From NCBI GenBank assembly GCA_900538575.1, contig UPZA01000007.1, forward strand, positions 1 through 64,000: a stretch of 64,000 bases of DNA, written 5' to 3'. The notes under the pieces were generated by a model. The model made no database searches and was not told the DNA's origin. It worked only from the letters and a program-made list of their open reading frames with translations. The position numbers and the translations under genes were made by a program. Positions within the stretch are counted from its first letter, which is position 1. Every line of letters begins with the position of its first letter. Shown here piece by piece: positions 53,307 to 61,771 of the stretch. The stretch is from an uncultured Ruminococcus sp. GTDB taxonomy: Bacteria > Bacillota > Clostridia > Oscillospirales > Ruminococcaceae.

Positions 53307-53546
53307 ATGATAATGCGAGGAAAGGAAGTAAGCTCACTTTATGAATTAAAGCAGAATTTCAGCATAGATGAGTTAATTTATTGCTTTTACAGTGGTGAAC
53401 TTGAAATATGGTTTAGGCAAATTGGTGAGTATGACATGGCGGATAAGCTGCTGACAATACAGAGAAATGCGTATTTGCTTGTTAAGATATATGAAGTTTT
53501 GGGACTTAACAAGGATATGCTTCCTTCCCAATGTGCAATAAATTGA
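53307..53546 (+). CDS. Hypothetical protein (79 aa) at the element boundary
   Basis: ATG 53307 follows GGGGGTGATG. The small helical protein (SSLYELKQNFSIDELIYCFY) has no known family. Its stop codon abuts the stop codon of the serine recombinase at 53547 with no spacer. Its natural C-terminus may thus have been replaced when the second element inserted. Confidence 0.5.
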   Translation: MIMRGKEVSSLYELKQNFSIDELIYCFYSGELEIWFRQIGEYDMADKLLTIQRNAYLLVKIYEVLGLNKDMLPSQCAIN

Positions 53547-55181
53547 TTAACGGTTGCAATTAAGAGTATTATCGGATATATTACCGACGAAGCGGTAATA
53601 TATCTCAATTCTCTGCGTGGTTTCGCTGTCTGACTTTTCTCTGCCGAATACAACGATTTTATCAATCAGCATATGAACAATATCGTAGTCAAGCTCGGTG
53701 ATGTCGGTGTACTTGCCGATAAGTTCGATAAAATCGCCGATATCCTTGGACTTCTTTTCGTTTTCCTCAATCAGCACCGCACTTTCCGAAATCAGCCTTT
53801 TCAGCTCAGCCTGTTCATCTTCAAGCTTTTTTGACATCGTGATATAACGCTCGTCGGAAATAACACCGAAAACCTTGTCCTCATACATCTTCTGCAAAAT
53901 AGTGTCAATCTCCGCAAGCCTTTTCTTTGCCTTATCGGATTTCTGCTTGCAAAGTGCCGATTCGCTGTTTTTCTCGCACTCGGAAAGCTCTTTCAGACGC
54001 TCTGCATAGGCTTCAATATCCTTCGAAGCAAGTCTGACGTGCCGCTGAATATCGTGCAGTACAACCTCTGTAATCTGCTCAATGGTAATATGATGACTGT
54101 TCTTGCAAACGAGGTTTTCCGACCTCTTGTAACGGATATGACTCGGGCACCTGTAATAGCCCTTGATGTTCTTGGATTTTGTTCGTGAGTATGCCATTCT
54201 TAATCCGCAGTCACTGCAAACTACAAGTCCTCTGAAAATATTGTCGGGATTTACATCATAGGCTCTTTGCTTGGTTTCAAGCCTTTTCTGTACGGTTTCA
54301 AAATCCTCGTGACTGACATAGGCTTCGTGGGTATTGGGAATAACAACCTGTTCTTCTTTCGGAACTTCAACGCTCTGTTTTGTCTTGAAATTCTTTCGCA
54401 ATCTTCGCAGACACACCATATCTCCCGTATAAACAGGATTGGTAAGAATTTTATGAATGGAGCGTTTACCCCATACATACTTGTGCTTCGGGAAATCGGG
54501 AGAGTCCTGCAAGCCTCGTCTAATCATCTGCTCAGCCTTTGGTATCATAACCTTTCGCTGTTCAAGCTCTTTTGCTATGAGATATGCGGACTTTCCTTCC
54601 AATGCAAGCTGAAACATAAGCTTTACAACCCAAGCATTTTCATTCGGAACAAGCCTGTGAACATTATCCTTGGCTTTGTCGTAACCGTAGGGAGCCTGTC
54701 CCATAATAATGCCGCCGTTTTTCGCTTTTGTGTGCAATGCGGAAATTATCTTGCGGCTGCAGTCCTTGGCGTACCACTCGTTAATAATATTCTTGAACGG
54801 AGCAAATTCATTATCGCCGTTTACCGAATCAACTCCGTCATTTACTGCAATAAATCTCACATCATTCTGCGGAAAGAATATTTCGGTGTAGTAGCCTGTC
54901 TGCAAATATTCTCTGCCAAGACGGGATAAATCCTTTACGATAACTGTACCGATTTTACCCGATTCAATATCCTTTATCATGCGCTTGAAATCAGGTCTTT
55001 CAAAGCTTGTACCGCTGAAGCCGTCGTCAACATAAAAGGTGTAGTCGGTAAATCCGTTGTTAGCGGCATACTGAGAAAGAAACGTTTTCTGATTCTGTAT
55101 GCTCATGCTATCTCCTATACCCTCATCGTCACGGCTGAGTCTGCAATAGATTGCTGTTTGTTTATTCTGCTGTTTATTCAT
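53547..55181 (-). CDS. Large serine recombinase (TnpX-like)
   Basis: The 544-residue protein has the resolvase domain with nucleophile Ser16 in IYCRLSRDDEG, FYVDDGFSGTSFERPDF and IVKDLSRLGREY. The recombinase domain (GQAPYGYDKAKD..IHKILTNPVYTGDMV) follows. Then come a zinc ribbon (CSDCGLRM..CPSH) and a C-terminal coiled coil (about 410-480). It cuts and rejoins short core sites to integrate and excise the element. Length is normal. As usual, the gene lies at the very end of the element. Confidence 0.94.
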   Translation of the reverse strand: MNKQQNKQTAIYCRLSRDDEGIGDSMSIQNQKTFLSQYAANNGFTDYTFYVDDGFSGTSFERPDFKRMIKDIESGKIGTVIVKDLSRLGREYLQTGYYTEIFFPQNDVRFIAVNDGVDSVNGDNEFAPFKNIINEWYAKDCSRKIISALHTKAKNGGIIMGQAPYGYDKAKDNVHRLVPNENAWVVKLMFQLALEGKSAYLIAKELEQRKVMIPKAEQMIRRGLQDSPDFPKHKYVWGKRSIHKILTNPVYTGDMVCLRRLRKNFKTKQSVEVPKEEQVVIPNTHEAYVSHEDFETVQKRLETKQRAYDVNPDNIFRGLVVCSDCGLRMAYSRTKSKNIKGYYRCPSHIRYKRSENLVCKNSHHITIEQITEVVLHDIQRHVRLASKDIEAYAERLKELSECEKNSESALCKQKSDKAKKRLAEIDTILQKMYEDKVFGVISDERYITMSKKLEDEQAELKRLISESAVLIEENEKKSKDIGDFIELIGKYTDITELDYDIVHMLIDKIVVFGREKSDSETTQRIEIYYRFVGNISDNTLNCNR

Positions 55182-55340
55182 ATCGTACCTTTTCCTTTCT
55201 GATTACAAACAGCAGATTTATGAAATTTGTGTACTCATATTCTATCACAAATTTATGAAAAAGTAAACCGCTGCTGTTGTAATAAAACTGTTTTTATGCT
55301 ATACTTTATGTAAGAATCTATTGCAAGGGAGATCGGCATA

Positions 55341-57578
55341 ATGCAGCGCTGTGATTTCAGTTCGGTAATCGGAATTATCAGAGAATACGTAAGCGAGGGA
55401 AATCGTGTTTCACAGCCTGAGCTTATCTGCGACCTGTTCTATTGTTTTTCTGAAAAGAACGATGATTTTGAATTTGACAACGGACAGATTAACCGCTGGC
55501 TGAAAGGAATTGCACCCGTAAGTCCGAAAATATCCGAGTTCTATCAGCGTAAGTCTGCCGCTGAAAATCTTGCCTCCGACCTTGAAAGCGGAATATTTCC
55601 GATTATGTACGATACCGCTATGGCTGCCGAAAACATTTACGCCCTTGTGATGAACGACATCAGTATTTCCGAGCAGAAAAGGAACGAGCTGACCGCCGAA
55701 TATCCTGACGATATTGCCGCATTTATAGCAGCCGTTATCATCTTTGCGATAAACCGTAAATTTGAAAAGCGTGATGTAAAAGCTTTGGTAATGGGAACAC
55801 TCTCACCTGTAACTGCTGATATGATTTTCGACGGAGATGTACCTAAGCCTTGTAAATATTTCTGTGGCAGAGATACCGAGCTTGAAAATCTGCACGAATT
55901 ACTGAATAAGCATAACAAGGTTTTCATTCACGGCGTTGCAGGTATCGGCAAGAGCGAATTTGCAAAAGCCTACGCCGATAAATTCAAAAAAGACTACACC
56001 AATATTCTGTATTTCAACTACTGCGGCAACTTGCAGAAAATGATAGCCGATATGGATTTTGCAGATGATAAACCCGGTGATGATGAAACCGAGCGTTTCA
56101 GAAAGCACAACCGCTTTCTGCGTAGTCTGAAAGACGATACCCTGATTATCGTTGACAACTTCAACACTACCGCTTCAAAGGAAACAAAGCTGGATATTCT
56201 GATGAAATACCATTGCCGAGTTGTTTTCACAACACGCAGCAGTTTTGAAGTCGGAAAGACCTTTGAGCTTGCGGAAATTTCAGATATTGATACCCTTGTA
56301 AGCCTTGCAGGAAAATTCTATTCCGAAACAGAAAATAATCGTGATATTGTTGTAAAAATAATCGAATTAGTACACCGTCACACGCTTGCCGTGGAAATGT
56401 CCGCAAGACTTCTGCAAAAGGGCTTGCTTGAAGCAGACGAGCTGCTGACAGCTCTTGAAAATTCAAGCGTAAATCCCGATACTGCCGATAAAATCAATAT
56501 CAATAAGGATGGCATAAACACCAAAGCCACATATTATAACCATATCCGCACGCTGTTTTCGCTTTATCTTCTTGACGAAGGTAAGCAAAGCAGTATGCGC
56601 TGTATGACTTTTGTTCCGCAGACTGGCATTCGTGGAAGAATGTTTGCAAAGTGGCTTGAACTGAATACAATGGACGAGATAAACGACCTTGTTGAGCTTG
56701 GGTTTATCTCAAATCCCGAAGCTGATAAAATCGCACTTTTGCCTATGGTGAGGGATATTGCGACCACGGATTTATGTCCGTCGGTTACAAACTGTGACAT
56801 TCTGCTTAATTCCGTTCATCAGATTTGCCTGCGTCACGGAGAGGATATTCCTTACAGAAAAACTCTGTTTGAAACAACTGAAAACATTATCCGTTATGCC
56901 GAAAAGAATAATTTATCTTTGTATATCCGCTTTATCGAGGACGCATTTTCATATATGGAAAAGTACAAGTATGAAAGTGGTATGCGGCTTGTTGTTTCCG
57001 AAATGGATATGTATAAAAATGAGCTGTCACCCAATGATTTAGCACTGCTTTATGACTGCAAATCTACCGTTGAAGCAATGCTCAATAGTAATGTCACAAA
57101 GGCAATTGCACTTTCGGAAAAGGCTTTGCAGACCTGTATTCCCGAAAATAATTTTCACCTTGCCGCAAATCTGAATATGAACCTCGGTTACTATTATCAC
57201 CTTAACAAAAACACCGTTAAAGCCAAGGAATATATGGAAAAAGCTCTTGCATATATGTGGAAGCATAACGAGCCGAACAATGATGTTGTCATTATGCTCC
57301 ACAACTATGCTAATCTTATGAGTGACCTCGGTGAGCCGCTAAAGGCAATCAACGCTATGAAAAAATGTGCGGAAATGATAAAGGAAGTGCATACGGATAA
57401 ATGTACTGATTACGCTGACTTGTACTTTGATATGGGTATAATTTATTTGCAGATAAATCAACGAACGAACTCAAAAGAGTGTTTTGAAGAAGCGATAAGA
57501 GCTTATAGAAACGTGTACGGAGATACCGATAGGCATTATTTAGAGAGATACAGTGAAATATTAAATTACATCAAATAG
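55341..57578 (+). CDS. STAND NTPase (NB-ARC-like) with TPR repeats
   Basis: The 745-residue protein has an unassigned helical N-terminal region (1-170), then an NB-ARC-like ATPase with FCGRDTELENL, Walker A GVAGIGKS (198-205), Walker B LIIVDNF (268-274) and the sensor VVFTTRSS. A winged-helix-like linker and C-terminal tetratricopeptide repeats (about 570-745) complete it. STAND proteins of this build sense ligands through the repeats and then oligomerise, and many act in phage defence. The N-terminal effector type is not recognised. The gene is cargo placed divergently from the recombinase. Confidence 0.8.
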   Translation: MQRCDFSSVIGIIREYVSEGNRVSQPELICDLFYCFSEKNDDFEFDNGQINRWLKGIAPVSPKISEFYQRKSAAENLASDLESGIFPIMYDTAMAAENIYALVMNDISISEQKRNELTAEYPDDIAAFIAAVIIFAINRKFEKRDVKALVMGTLSPVTADMIFDGDVPKPCKYFCGRDTELENLHELLNKHNKVFIHGVAGIGKSEFAKAYADKFKKDYTNILYFNYCGNLQKMIADMDFADDKPGDDETERFRKHNRFLRSLKDDTLIIVDNFNTTASKETKLDILMKYHCRVVFTTRSSFEVGKTFELAEISDIDTLVSLAGKFYSETENNRDIVVKIIELVHRHTLAVEMSARLLQKGLLEADELLTALENSSVNPDTADKININKDGINTKATYYNHIRTLFSLYLLDEGKQSSMRCMTFVPQTGIRGRMFAKWLELNTMDEINDLVELGFISNPEADKIALLPMVRDIATTDLCPSVTNCDILLNSVHQICLRHGEDIPYRKTLFETTENIIRYAEKNNLSLYIRFIEDAFSYMEKYKYESGMRLVVSEMDMYKNELSPNDLALLYDCKSTVEAMLNSNVTKAIALSEKALQTCIPENNFHLAANLNMNLGYYYHLNKNTVKAKEYMEKALAYMWKHNEPNNDVVIMLHNYANLMSDLGEPLKAINAMKKCAEMIKEVHTDKCTDYADLYFDMGIIYLQINQRTNSKECFEEAIRAYRNVYGDTDRHYLERYSEILNYIK

Positions 57579-57628
57579 TAGATGACTATTCTTTTAAGTT
57601 TTAATCAGTAATTTTAAGGAGTAATATT

Positions 57629-58741
57629 ATGAAGAACTTATTAGTAGGCAATGGACTTTTAATTGAATTTGGAGGCATTGATTATACAAACAAATCAATA
57701 GTATTGAGAACACTGAAGAATTTTGAAACACCAGATTTTCCTAGTCATGTAATAGTAAATACACCGATTGATGCAAAAATATATTTTGGTCTTATGTTTA
57801 AAGAAATCCCCTCAATTCTAAAAGGTGACTATAATGATATTTGTAACTGTTCTTCTGAAAGGGAAGCTTTAAAGTTATTCATAAATCGATATAGCAAATC
57901 AGATAGCTTACAAATCTCTGATATTGGTTTTGAAGATTATTATCTTATACATGACTTAATATGTCATAAAACTAAAACTGTAAATCCAGAGCAATTTTAT
58001 ATTCGAGAAAGTTTAAAGACTTCTTTTTTACATTCAATATACAATAATGGGAAGTTAAATGATGTTCACGCAAATTTCTCATCAAAAGTTGTTGATATGT
58101 TTAAATCATACGATTATATTTTTACAACAAACTATGATAATAATATTGAAATAGCCACAAATAAAGATGTTTTTCATATACATGGAGATTTCCGTGAAAG
58201 AAATGATATTTACAATCCAGATTCATTTCGCAATCAGCTTAGCGATAACCCATTTGAAAAATATACAATAGATGAAAAATACTTTTATCTATACTCAACA
58301 GCAATATCTGCACACTGTGGAGATTATAAAAGTTCATATATGTATCAAGCAAGTTGGGCTAATTCCGGTTTTGAAAAAATGGCTAATGCATACAAAAATA
58401 ATGCCATTGTTCGATATGATGTTGACGGATGGAAAAACGATAAAAATCCATTGGTTGCAAGACTATATGATGCAATTCTGTTAAAATCCAAAAATCCAGG
58501 TATTAAAATGTCAGAACCATATCATATAAATGAATTTGAAAATATGCAAGACCATCTTGATATAATTGGCTTATCTCCATACAATGATTTTCATATATTT
58601 GATAGAATTAACAATTCACCGCTAAAAAACATATGTTATTACTTTTATAACGAATCTGAATGCCAGATAATTTCTGAAAGATTAAAATTAAAAGCAATTA
58701 TATTTAAATCTGTCAAGTCATTATGGGAGAATTTAAAATGA
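57629..58741 (+). CDS. AbiH/SIR2-like abortive infection candidate
   Basis: The 370-residue protein has an N-terminal nucleotide-binding-like loop LLVGNGLLIEFGG (G7-N8-G9), the segment YDYIFTTNYDNNIEIA and the motif DVFHIHGDF, then a C-terminal IIGLSPYNDFHIFDRI. These spaced motifs are shared by AbiH-type and related SIR2-like proteins that act in phage defence. It starts 51 nt after the STAND gene and overlaps the next gene by 4 nt. Its composition is AT-richer than the surrounding element, a sign of separate acquisition. Confidence 0.65.
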   Translation: MKNLLVGNGLLIEFGGIDYTNKSIVLRTLKNFETPDFPSHVIVNTPIDAKIYFGLMFKEIPSILKGDYNDICNCSSEREALKLFINRYSKSDSLQISDIGFEDYYLIHDLICHKTKTVNPEQFYIRESLKTSFLHSIYNNGKLNDVHANFSSKVVDMFKSYDYIFTTNYDNNIEIATNKDVFHIHGDFRERNDIYNPDSFRNQLSDNPFEKYTIDEKYFYLYSTAISAHCGDYKSSYMYQASWANSGFEKMANAYKNNAIVRYDVDGWKNDKNPLVARLYDAILLKSKNPGIKMSEPYHINEFENMQDHLDIIGLSPYNDFHIFDRINNSPLKNICYYFYNESECQIISERLKLKAIIFKSVKSLWENLK

Positions 58742-59058
58742 AAACAAAACGAAAAATTGAGTTTATCAGCAACTCGAACTTGGAAATAATTGCAAAAACT
58801 AGTAGGATGTTATCCTATAGCATAATGAGTGATGAAAATATACTTAAACAATACAACAAGCTGGATAATGCTTTGCGTAACAAAATTATAAATGAAGTAA
58901 AAAAAATTGATACTAAAGGAAAAACTGATACTATTGAAAATGAATTTACATTAAGGGTTGTAGATATTCATATAATAGCGGGTAAATATAACATTGATCC
59001 AGCTGTTGTGCTTGCAACGGTTGCTTTTAATAGTAAGTGTAGATTGTTAGTAAAATAA
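58738..59058 (+). CDS. Small protein coupled to the AbiH-like gene
   Basis: ATG 58738 overlaps the upstream TGA (ATGA) and has GGGAGAA before it. The 106-residue protein is helical and basic, with EIIAKTSRMLSYSIMSDENI and a C-terminal IAGKYNIDPAVVLATVAF. No family is recognised. The tight coupling suggests it works with, or restrains, the AbiH-like protein. Confidence 0.65.
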   Translation: MKTKRKIEFISNSNLEIIAKTSRMLSYSIMSDENILKQYNKLDNALRNKIINEVKKIDTKGKTDTIENEFTLRVVDIHIIAGKYNIDPAVVLATVAFNSKCRLLVK

Positions 59059-59082
59059 TAATGTTTTTTACTAAAAATGTTG

Positions 59083-59643
59083 TTAATTAACCAGATATAT
59101 AATTCTTAAAATTACATCTATTATAACCATAATAGGTGAGAGATGAAAAAGTATATCTCCAAGTGTTTTTAAATTACGCAACTTATTAACGGAAGCATTA
59201 ACACTTGTAATTGCTTCATCGCATTTTTGTGTGCAGACTTTGATTTTCTTTTCTTGACTTTCAGCAGAAGCCTTAACTACTGCAAGCATGGTTTCAAGTG
59301 TAGTTTTCTGCTGTTTCTGAATAACGCCGTAAACATCATTCAGAATTTTAACGACCTCTGCCTTTATTTCTTCTCTGTACTGCTCTTGCACGTTCAGCGT
59401 TTTCAGCTGCTCGCCGTTCATCTTCCGAAGCTCGTTTTGTGTAGCGGTCATAAAATCCGTCAAGGTCACACACAGCTTCTCTGTTGTCGCCAGAAGCAAC
59501 GCCACCTGAAATTTGTCCTCCGCTTCTCGTCTTTCCTGTTCCCGAAGCGACAGGATTTTCTGATGCAAATCGTTCAAGTCCAACTGCGGCGCTGTCAAGC
59601 TCGTATGCGGCTGTTCTGATATTTGATTTCTTGGTAAGCTCAT
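59083..59643 (-). CDS. MobB-like helper protein overlapping the relaxase gene
   Basis: ATG 59643 gives a 186-residue protein starting MSLPRNQISEQPHTSLTAPQ. It has a long coiled coil (about residues 30-150) and a C-terminal hydrophobic segment (LFHLSPIMVIIDVILRIIYL). The first 296 nt overlap the relaxase gene in another frame. The longer frame to 59883 has no protein-like start. ColE1-type plasmids have a MobB of similar design, membrane-associated and encoded inside mobA, so a helper role in mobilization is inferred. Confidence 0.6.
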   Translation of the reverse strand: MSLPRNQISEQPHTSLTAPQLDLNDLHQKILSLREQERREAEDKFQVALLLATTEKLCVTLTDFMTATQNELRKMNGEQLKTLNVQEQYREEIKAEVVKILNDVYGVIQKQQKTTLETMLAVVKASAESQEKKIKVCTQKCDEAITSVNASVNKLRNLKTLGDILFHLSPIMVIIDVILRIIYLVN

Positions 59644-60484
59644 GTTCGATACCTCTTTTCGTATAAAGTTCTCCAAGCCTGCTTCCTCTGACGGAAACGG
59701 GCTTTCCGTTTTTGTCCTTGTATTCTGGGTGACGGTAGGAAACTGTGTTCCCTGCAACACGGCACTCCACATTGTAATGTTCCGATAATGCACGAATAAC
59801 ATCATCAAAGGTCTTGTTGTTCGGGTCGGCAATTTCAATTTCGATAACCTCCCGAAGCTCGTCCTTGAAGCTTTCCGCACCACGTTTTCTCATCTGCTGT
59901 TCCGCAAAGGTCAGTTTGTCCTGCTGTCTGCCCAAATCGTGATTATAGAAATTATCCCGAACAGAATTTACAAGCCCGTGCTGTAAACACTGCTCCCCGA
60001 AAAATTCGGACATCTCATATAAATCACGCTGATTTCTACGGAATGACTTGCCCGTTTCCATATTGCAGTTGCTGACAAGAAAATGTGCGTGGATATGCTC
60101 ACGGTCGGTATGCACCGCCATAAGCACTTCAAAACCTTTGGAGTAAAAAAAATTCTCTGCAAACTCCTTTGCAATCCGAAACGCCGTTTCATAGGTCAGC
60201 TTGTCGTTGTCATCGGGGTGAAAAGATATGGACAGCTTGTGTGCAAGGATTGTATTCGGCTTCAGACGGCTGTAGGTTTTGCCGTTCAGCTTTCGTGTAA
60301 CAAGAATGCTATTTGCAAAATTGTCCTTGTTACAGCCGAGTGCAGTATACAGCTCAGGTGATGTTTTTTTCGTTCCGTTACGCACCTGTTCAGGCTTCTT
60401 GCCGAGCATATACAACGCCACCGATTTGAGCTGACCAACCGATTTACAAGGCGTGTAAGCTACATTCACATTTCCGAAGGGCAT
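59348..60484 (-). CDS. MobA/VirD2-type relaxase
   Basis: The 378-residue relaxase has the three-histidine metal motif HIHAH (His130, 132, 134) in HTDREHIHAHFLVSN and a candidate nucleophile Tyr25 in SVALYMLGKK. FRRNQRDLYEMSEFF and HPEYKDKNGKPVSVRGSRLG are also typical of the relaxases of gut ICEs. The C-terminal 100 residues, where it overlaps the MobB-like frame, are Glu/Arg/Ala-rich and low in complexity. Its ATG overlaps the MobC stop (TGATG). It nicks oriT and leads the strand into the recipient. Confidence 0.88.
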   Translation of the reverse strand: MPFGNVNVAYTPCKSVGQLKSVALYMLGKKPEQVRNGTKKTSPELYTALGCNKDNFANSILVTRKLNGKTYSRLKPNTILAHKLSISFHPDDNDKLTYETAFRIAKEFAENFFYSKGFEVLMAVHTDREHIHAHFLVSNCNMETGKSFRRNQRDLYEMSEFFGEQCLQHGLVNSVRDNFYNHDLGRQQDKLTFAEQQMRKRGAESFKDELREVIEIEIADPNNKTFDDVIRALSEHYNVECRVAGNTVSYRHPEYKDKNGKPVSVRGSRLGELYTKRGIEHELTKKSNIRTAAYELDSAAVGLERFASENPVASGTGKTRSGGQISGGVASGDNREAVCDLDGFYDRYTKRASEDERRAAENAERARAVQRRNKGRGR

Positions 60485-60855
60485 CAGCTTTCCTCCTCAA
60501 CTTTTACGTTGGGTTTATCAAGAAAAGTTCTGACCTTATCGAATATTTTGAAATATGCCGTTCTCATTCGGAGTATTTCTCCCTCGGCTTCCGTGTGTCT
60601 GCCAATGTTGACGAGGTAGGCAATCTGATTGAGATTTACACCGATTTTCCTAAGCTCACCGCAAAGCTGTTTCACATCATCTGTGAAATGGTATGCCGTA
60701 ACCTTTGAGCCTTTCAGCAGCTTTACAAGAAAATCGGTTTTGTTAAGTCCGCTGGCGGCTTGCTTTTTCTGAAACAAGGCAAGCTCGCTGTCGGATAATC
60801 TTACCGCAAACTGATTATTGCGGTTTCTGTTTGAGGTTTTTGTCTTTTTAATCAT
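60484..60855 (-). CDS. mobC: MobC-family relaxosome protein
   Basis: ATG 60855 gives 123 residues (MIKKTKTSNRNRNNQFAVRL). The frame extends upstream without good starts. A ribbon-helix-helix-type N-terminal region (FAVRLSDSELALFQKKQAAS) is followed by the family motif LCGELRKIGVNLNQIAYLVN. MobC helps the relaxase open oriT. It is coupled to the relaxase gene. Confidence 0.88.
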   Translation of the reverse strand: MIKKTKTSNRNRNNQFAVRLSDSELALFQKKQAASGLNKTDFLVKLLKGSKVTAYHFTDDVKQLCGELRKIGVNLNQIAYLVNIGRHTEAEGEILRMRTAYFKIFDKVRTFLDKPNVKVEEES

Positions 60856-60904
60856 TTTTCCGATAGGAAAAATCACTCCTTTCGATGTTTTGTGTTTTCG
60901 CTTG

Positions 60905-61235
60905 CGAAATTCCGCACATTGTGCGGAAAACAAAACTCGCAGCTTGAAACTTGTTTCAAGCCCTCCTTCTCTCCACGCTTGTGCGTGGTGTTATCGGGAG
61001 GTCTCGGAGGGTGTCCCTCTGAGCAGGTTGTACCGAAAGGAAAGTCATATTTCACCGTCAGTTGAAATGTGGCTAGCCGTCGGTACTACCTGCCTATGCG
61101 CAGAGCCTGCGCCCGCAGTTACGCCTTTTGCAAGCTGTCATAAATTCGCAGACAAGCAAAACGGTGGTTTCGTAAGAAGTGCGGAGGCTGGCTCGGAGCA
61201 TTAACGCTCCTGCGAGATACGCCTGCGGCGTTTGG
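60905..61235. promoter_or_regulatory. Probable oriT region with several hairpins
   Basis: The gap 60856-61393 has no real gene but is rich in inverted repeats: TTCCGCACATTGTGCGGAA (60910-60928), GCTTGAAACTTGTTTCAAGC (60943-60962), CCACGCTTGTGCGTGG (60974-60989) and TGCGCAGAGCCTGCGC (61094-61109). Its place directly upstream of mobC and the relaxase fits oriT. Confidence 0.55.
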
Positions 61236-61273
61236 TGAGGGCTTTACCCGAATTATAGCAGTATCCGTCTCAT

Positions 61274-61398
61274 TTGATAGATACTTGCTATCAATATGCG
61301 GCGTTTCTGCTATCGCTGTTTTCGGCGGTGCGGTTTCGCTATCATTTCCGCTGTGTTCCGATAGCGGTGTGATGCCAAAACACATACAAATTGCTATC
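61274..61398. repeat. GCTATC repeats, candidate parC-type centromere
   Basis: The hexamer GCTATC or its complement occurs at 61287, 61309, 61338, 61360 and 61393 (spacings 22, 29, 22, 33 bp), overlapping the 3' end of the ParR-like gene. Two more copies, inverted, lie before tnpW (62902-62928). They are likely binding sites of the ParR-like protein. Confidence 0.5.
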
Positions 61399-61771
61399 CG
61401 CCGATAAAGTCAAGGTCGATTTCCGAGATTTCTTCCGTTTCTGTTGTTTTTTCACTTGGGGTAGGAGCAGAGGAAATACAAGGCTGTGCAAGTCCCGTAA
61501 GACAGGAGGCAAGGAAGCCGGGCATTGCTTTTTCTACTGCCGTTCCGATTTGTGCAATGATACGCTGCACAAATTCGTCCTCTTTCTCCCTTGTTTCAAA
61601 ATATGGGTCGTTGCTGGTTTTATAATAACGCTGAAAGTAGTCCGTTACCGCAATAGCAACAGCGTTGGTGTAGGACTTGAATTTCTCCTTGTCCATATTC
61701 TGAAGCTGTTCCCAAGCCTCACGGTGCTGGGGCTTATCCAGATTGAAACGTAAGCAAATTGATTTTATCAA
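61394..61771 (-). CDS. ParR/StbB-like partition protein
   Basis: The 125-residue protein has a DNA-binding-type start (MIKSICLRFNLDKPQHREAW), KSYTNAVAIAVTDYFQRYY and an acidic tail (TEEISEIDLDFIGG). In ParMRC-like systems a small ribbon-helix-helix protein links the centromere to ParM filaments through its acidic C-terminus, and this gene has the matching size and place. It overlaps the ParM gene by 4 nt. Confidence 0.65.
   Translation of the reverse strand: MIKSICLRFNLDKPQHREAWEQLQNMDKEKFKSYTNAVAIAVTDYFQRYYKTSNDPYFETREKEDEFVQRIIAQIGTAVEKAMPGFLASCLTGLAQPCISSAPTPSEKTTETEEISEIDLDFIGG

Larger units (their letters stand above)
45500..53546. mobile_element. Integrative mobilizable element
   Basis: The segment runs from a Tn916-type integrase and excisionase at the left to a mobilization pair (MobC and short relaxase) and accessory genes at the right. 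It lacks type IV secretion genes, so transfer would need a helper element. The right edge is uncertain: the next element begins at 53547 without a gap. Attachment repeats were not found by eye. Confidence 0.55.

Noticed and set aside
59644..59883. Upstream extension of the MobB-like frame
   Set aside because: The extra 80 codons are the out-of-frame shadow of the conserved relaxase core and lack a ribosome site.
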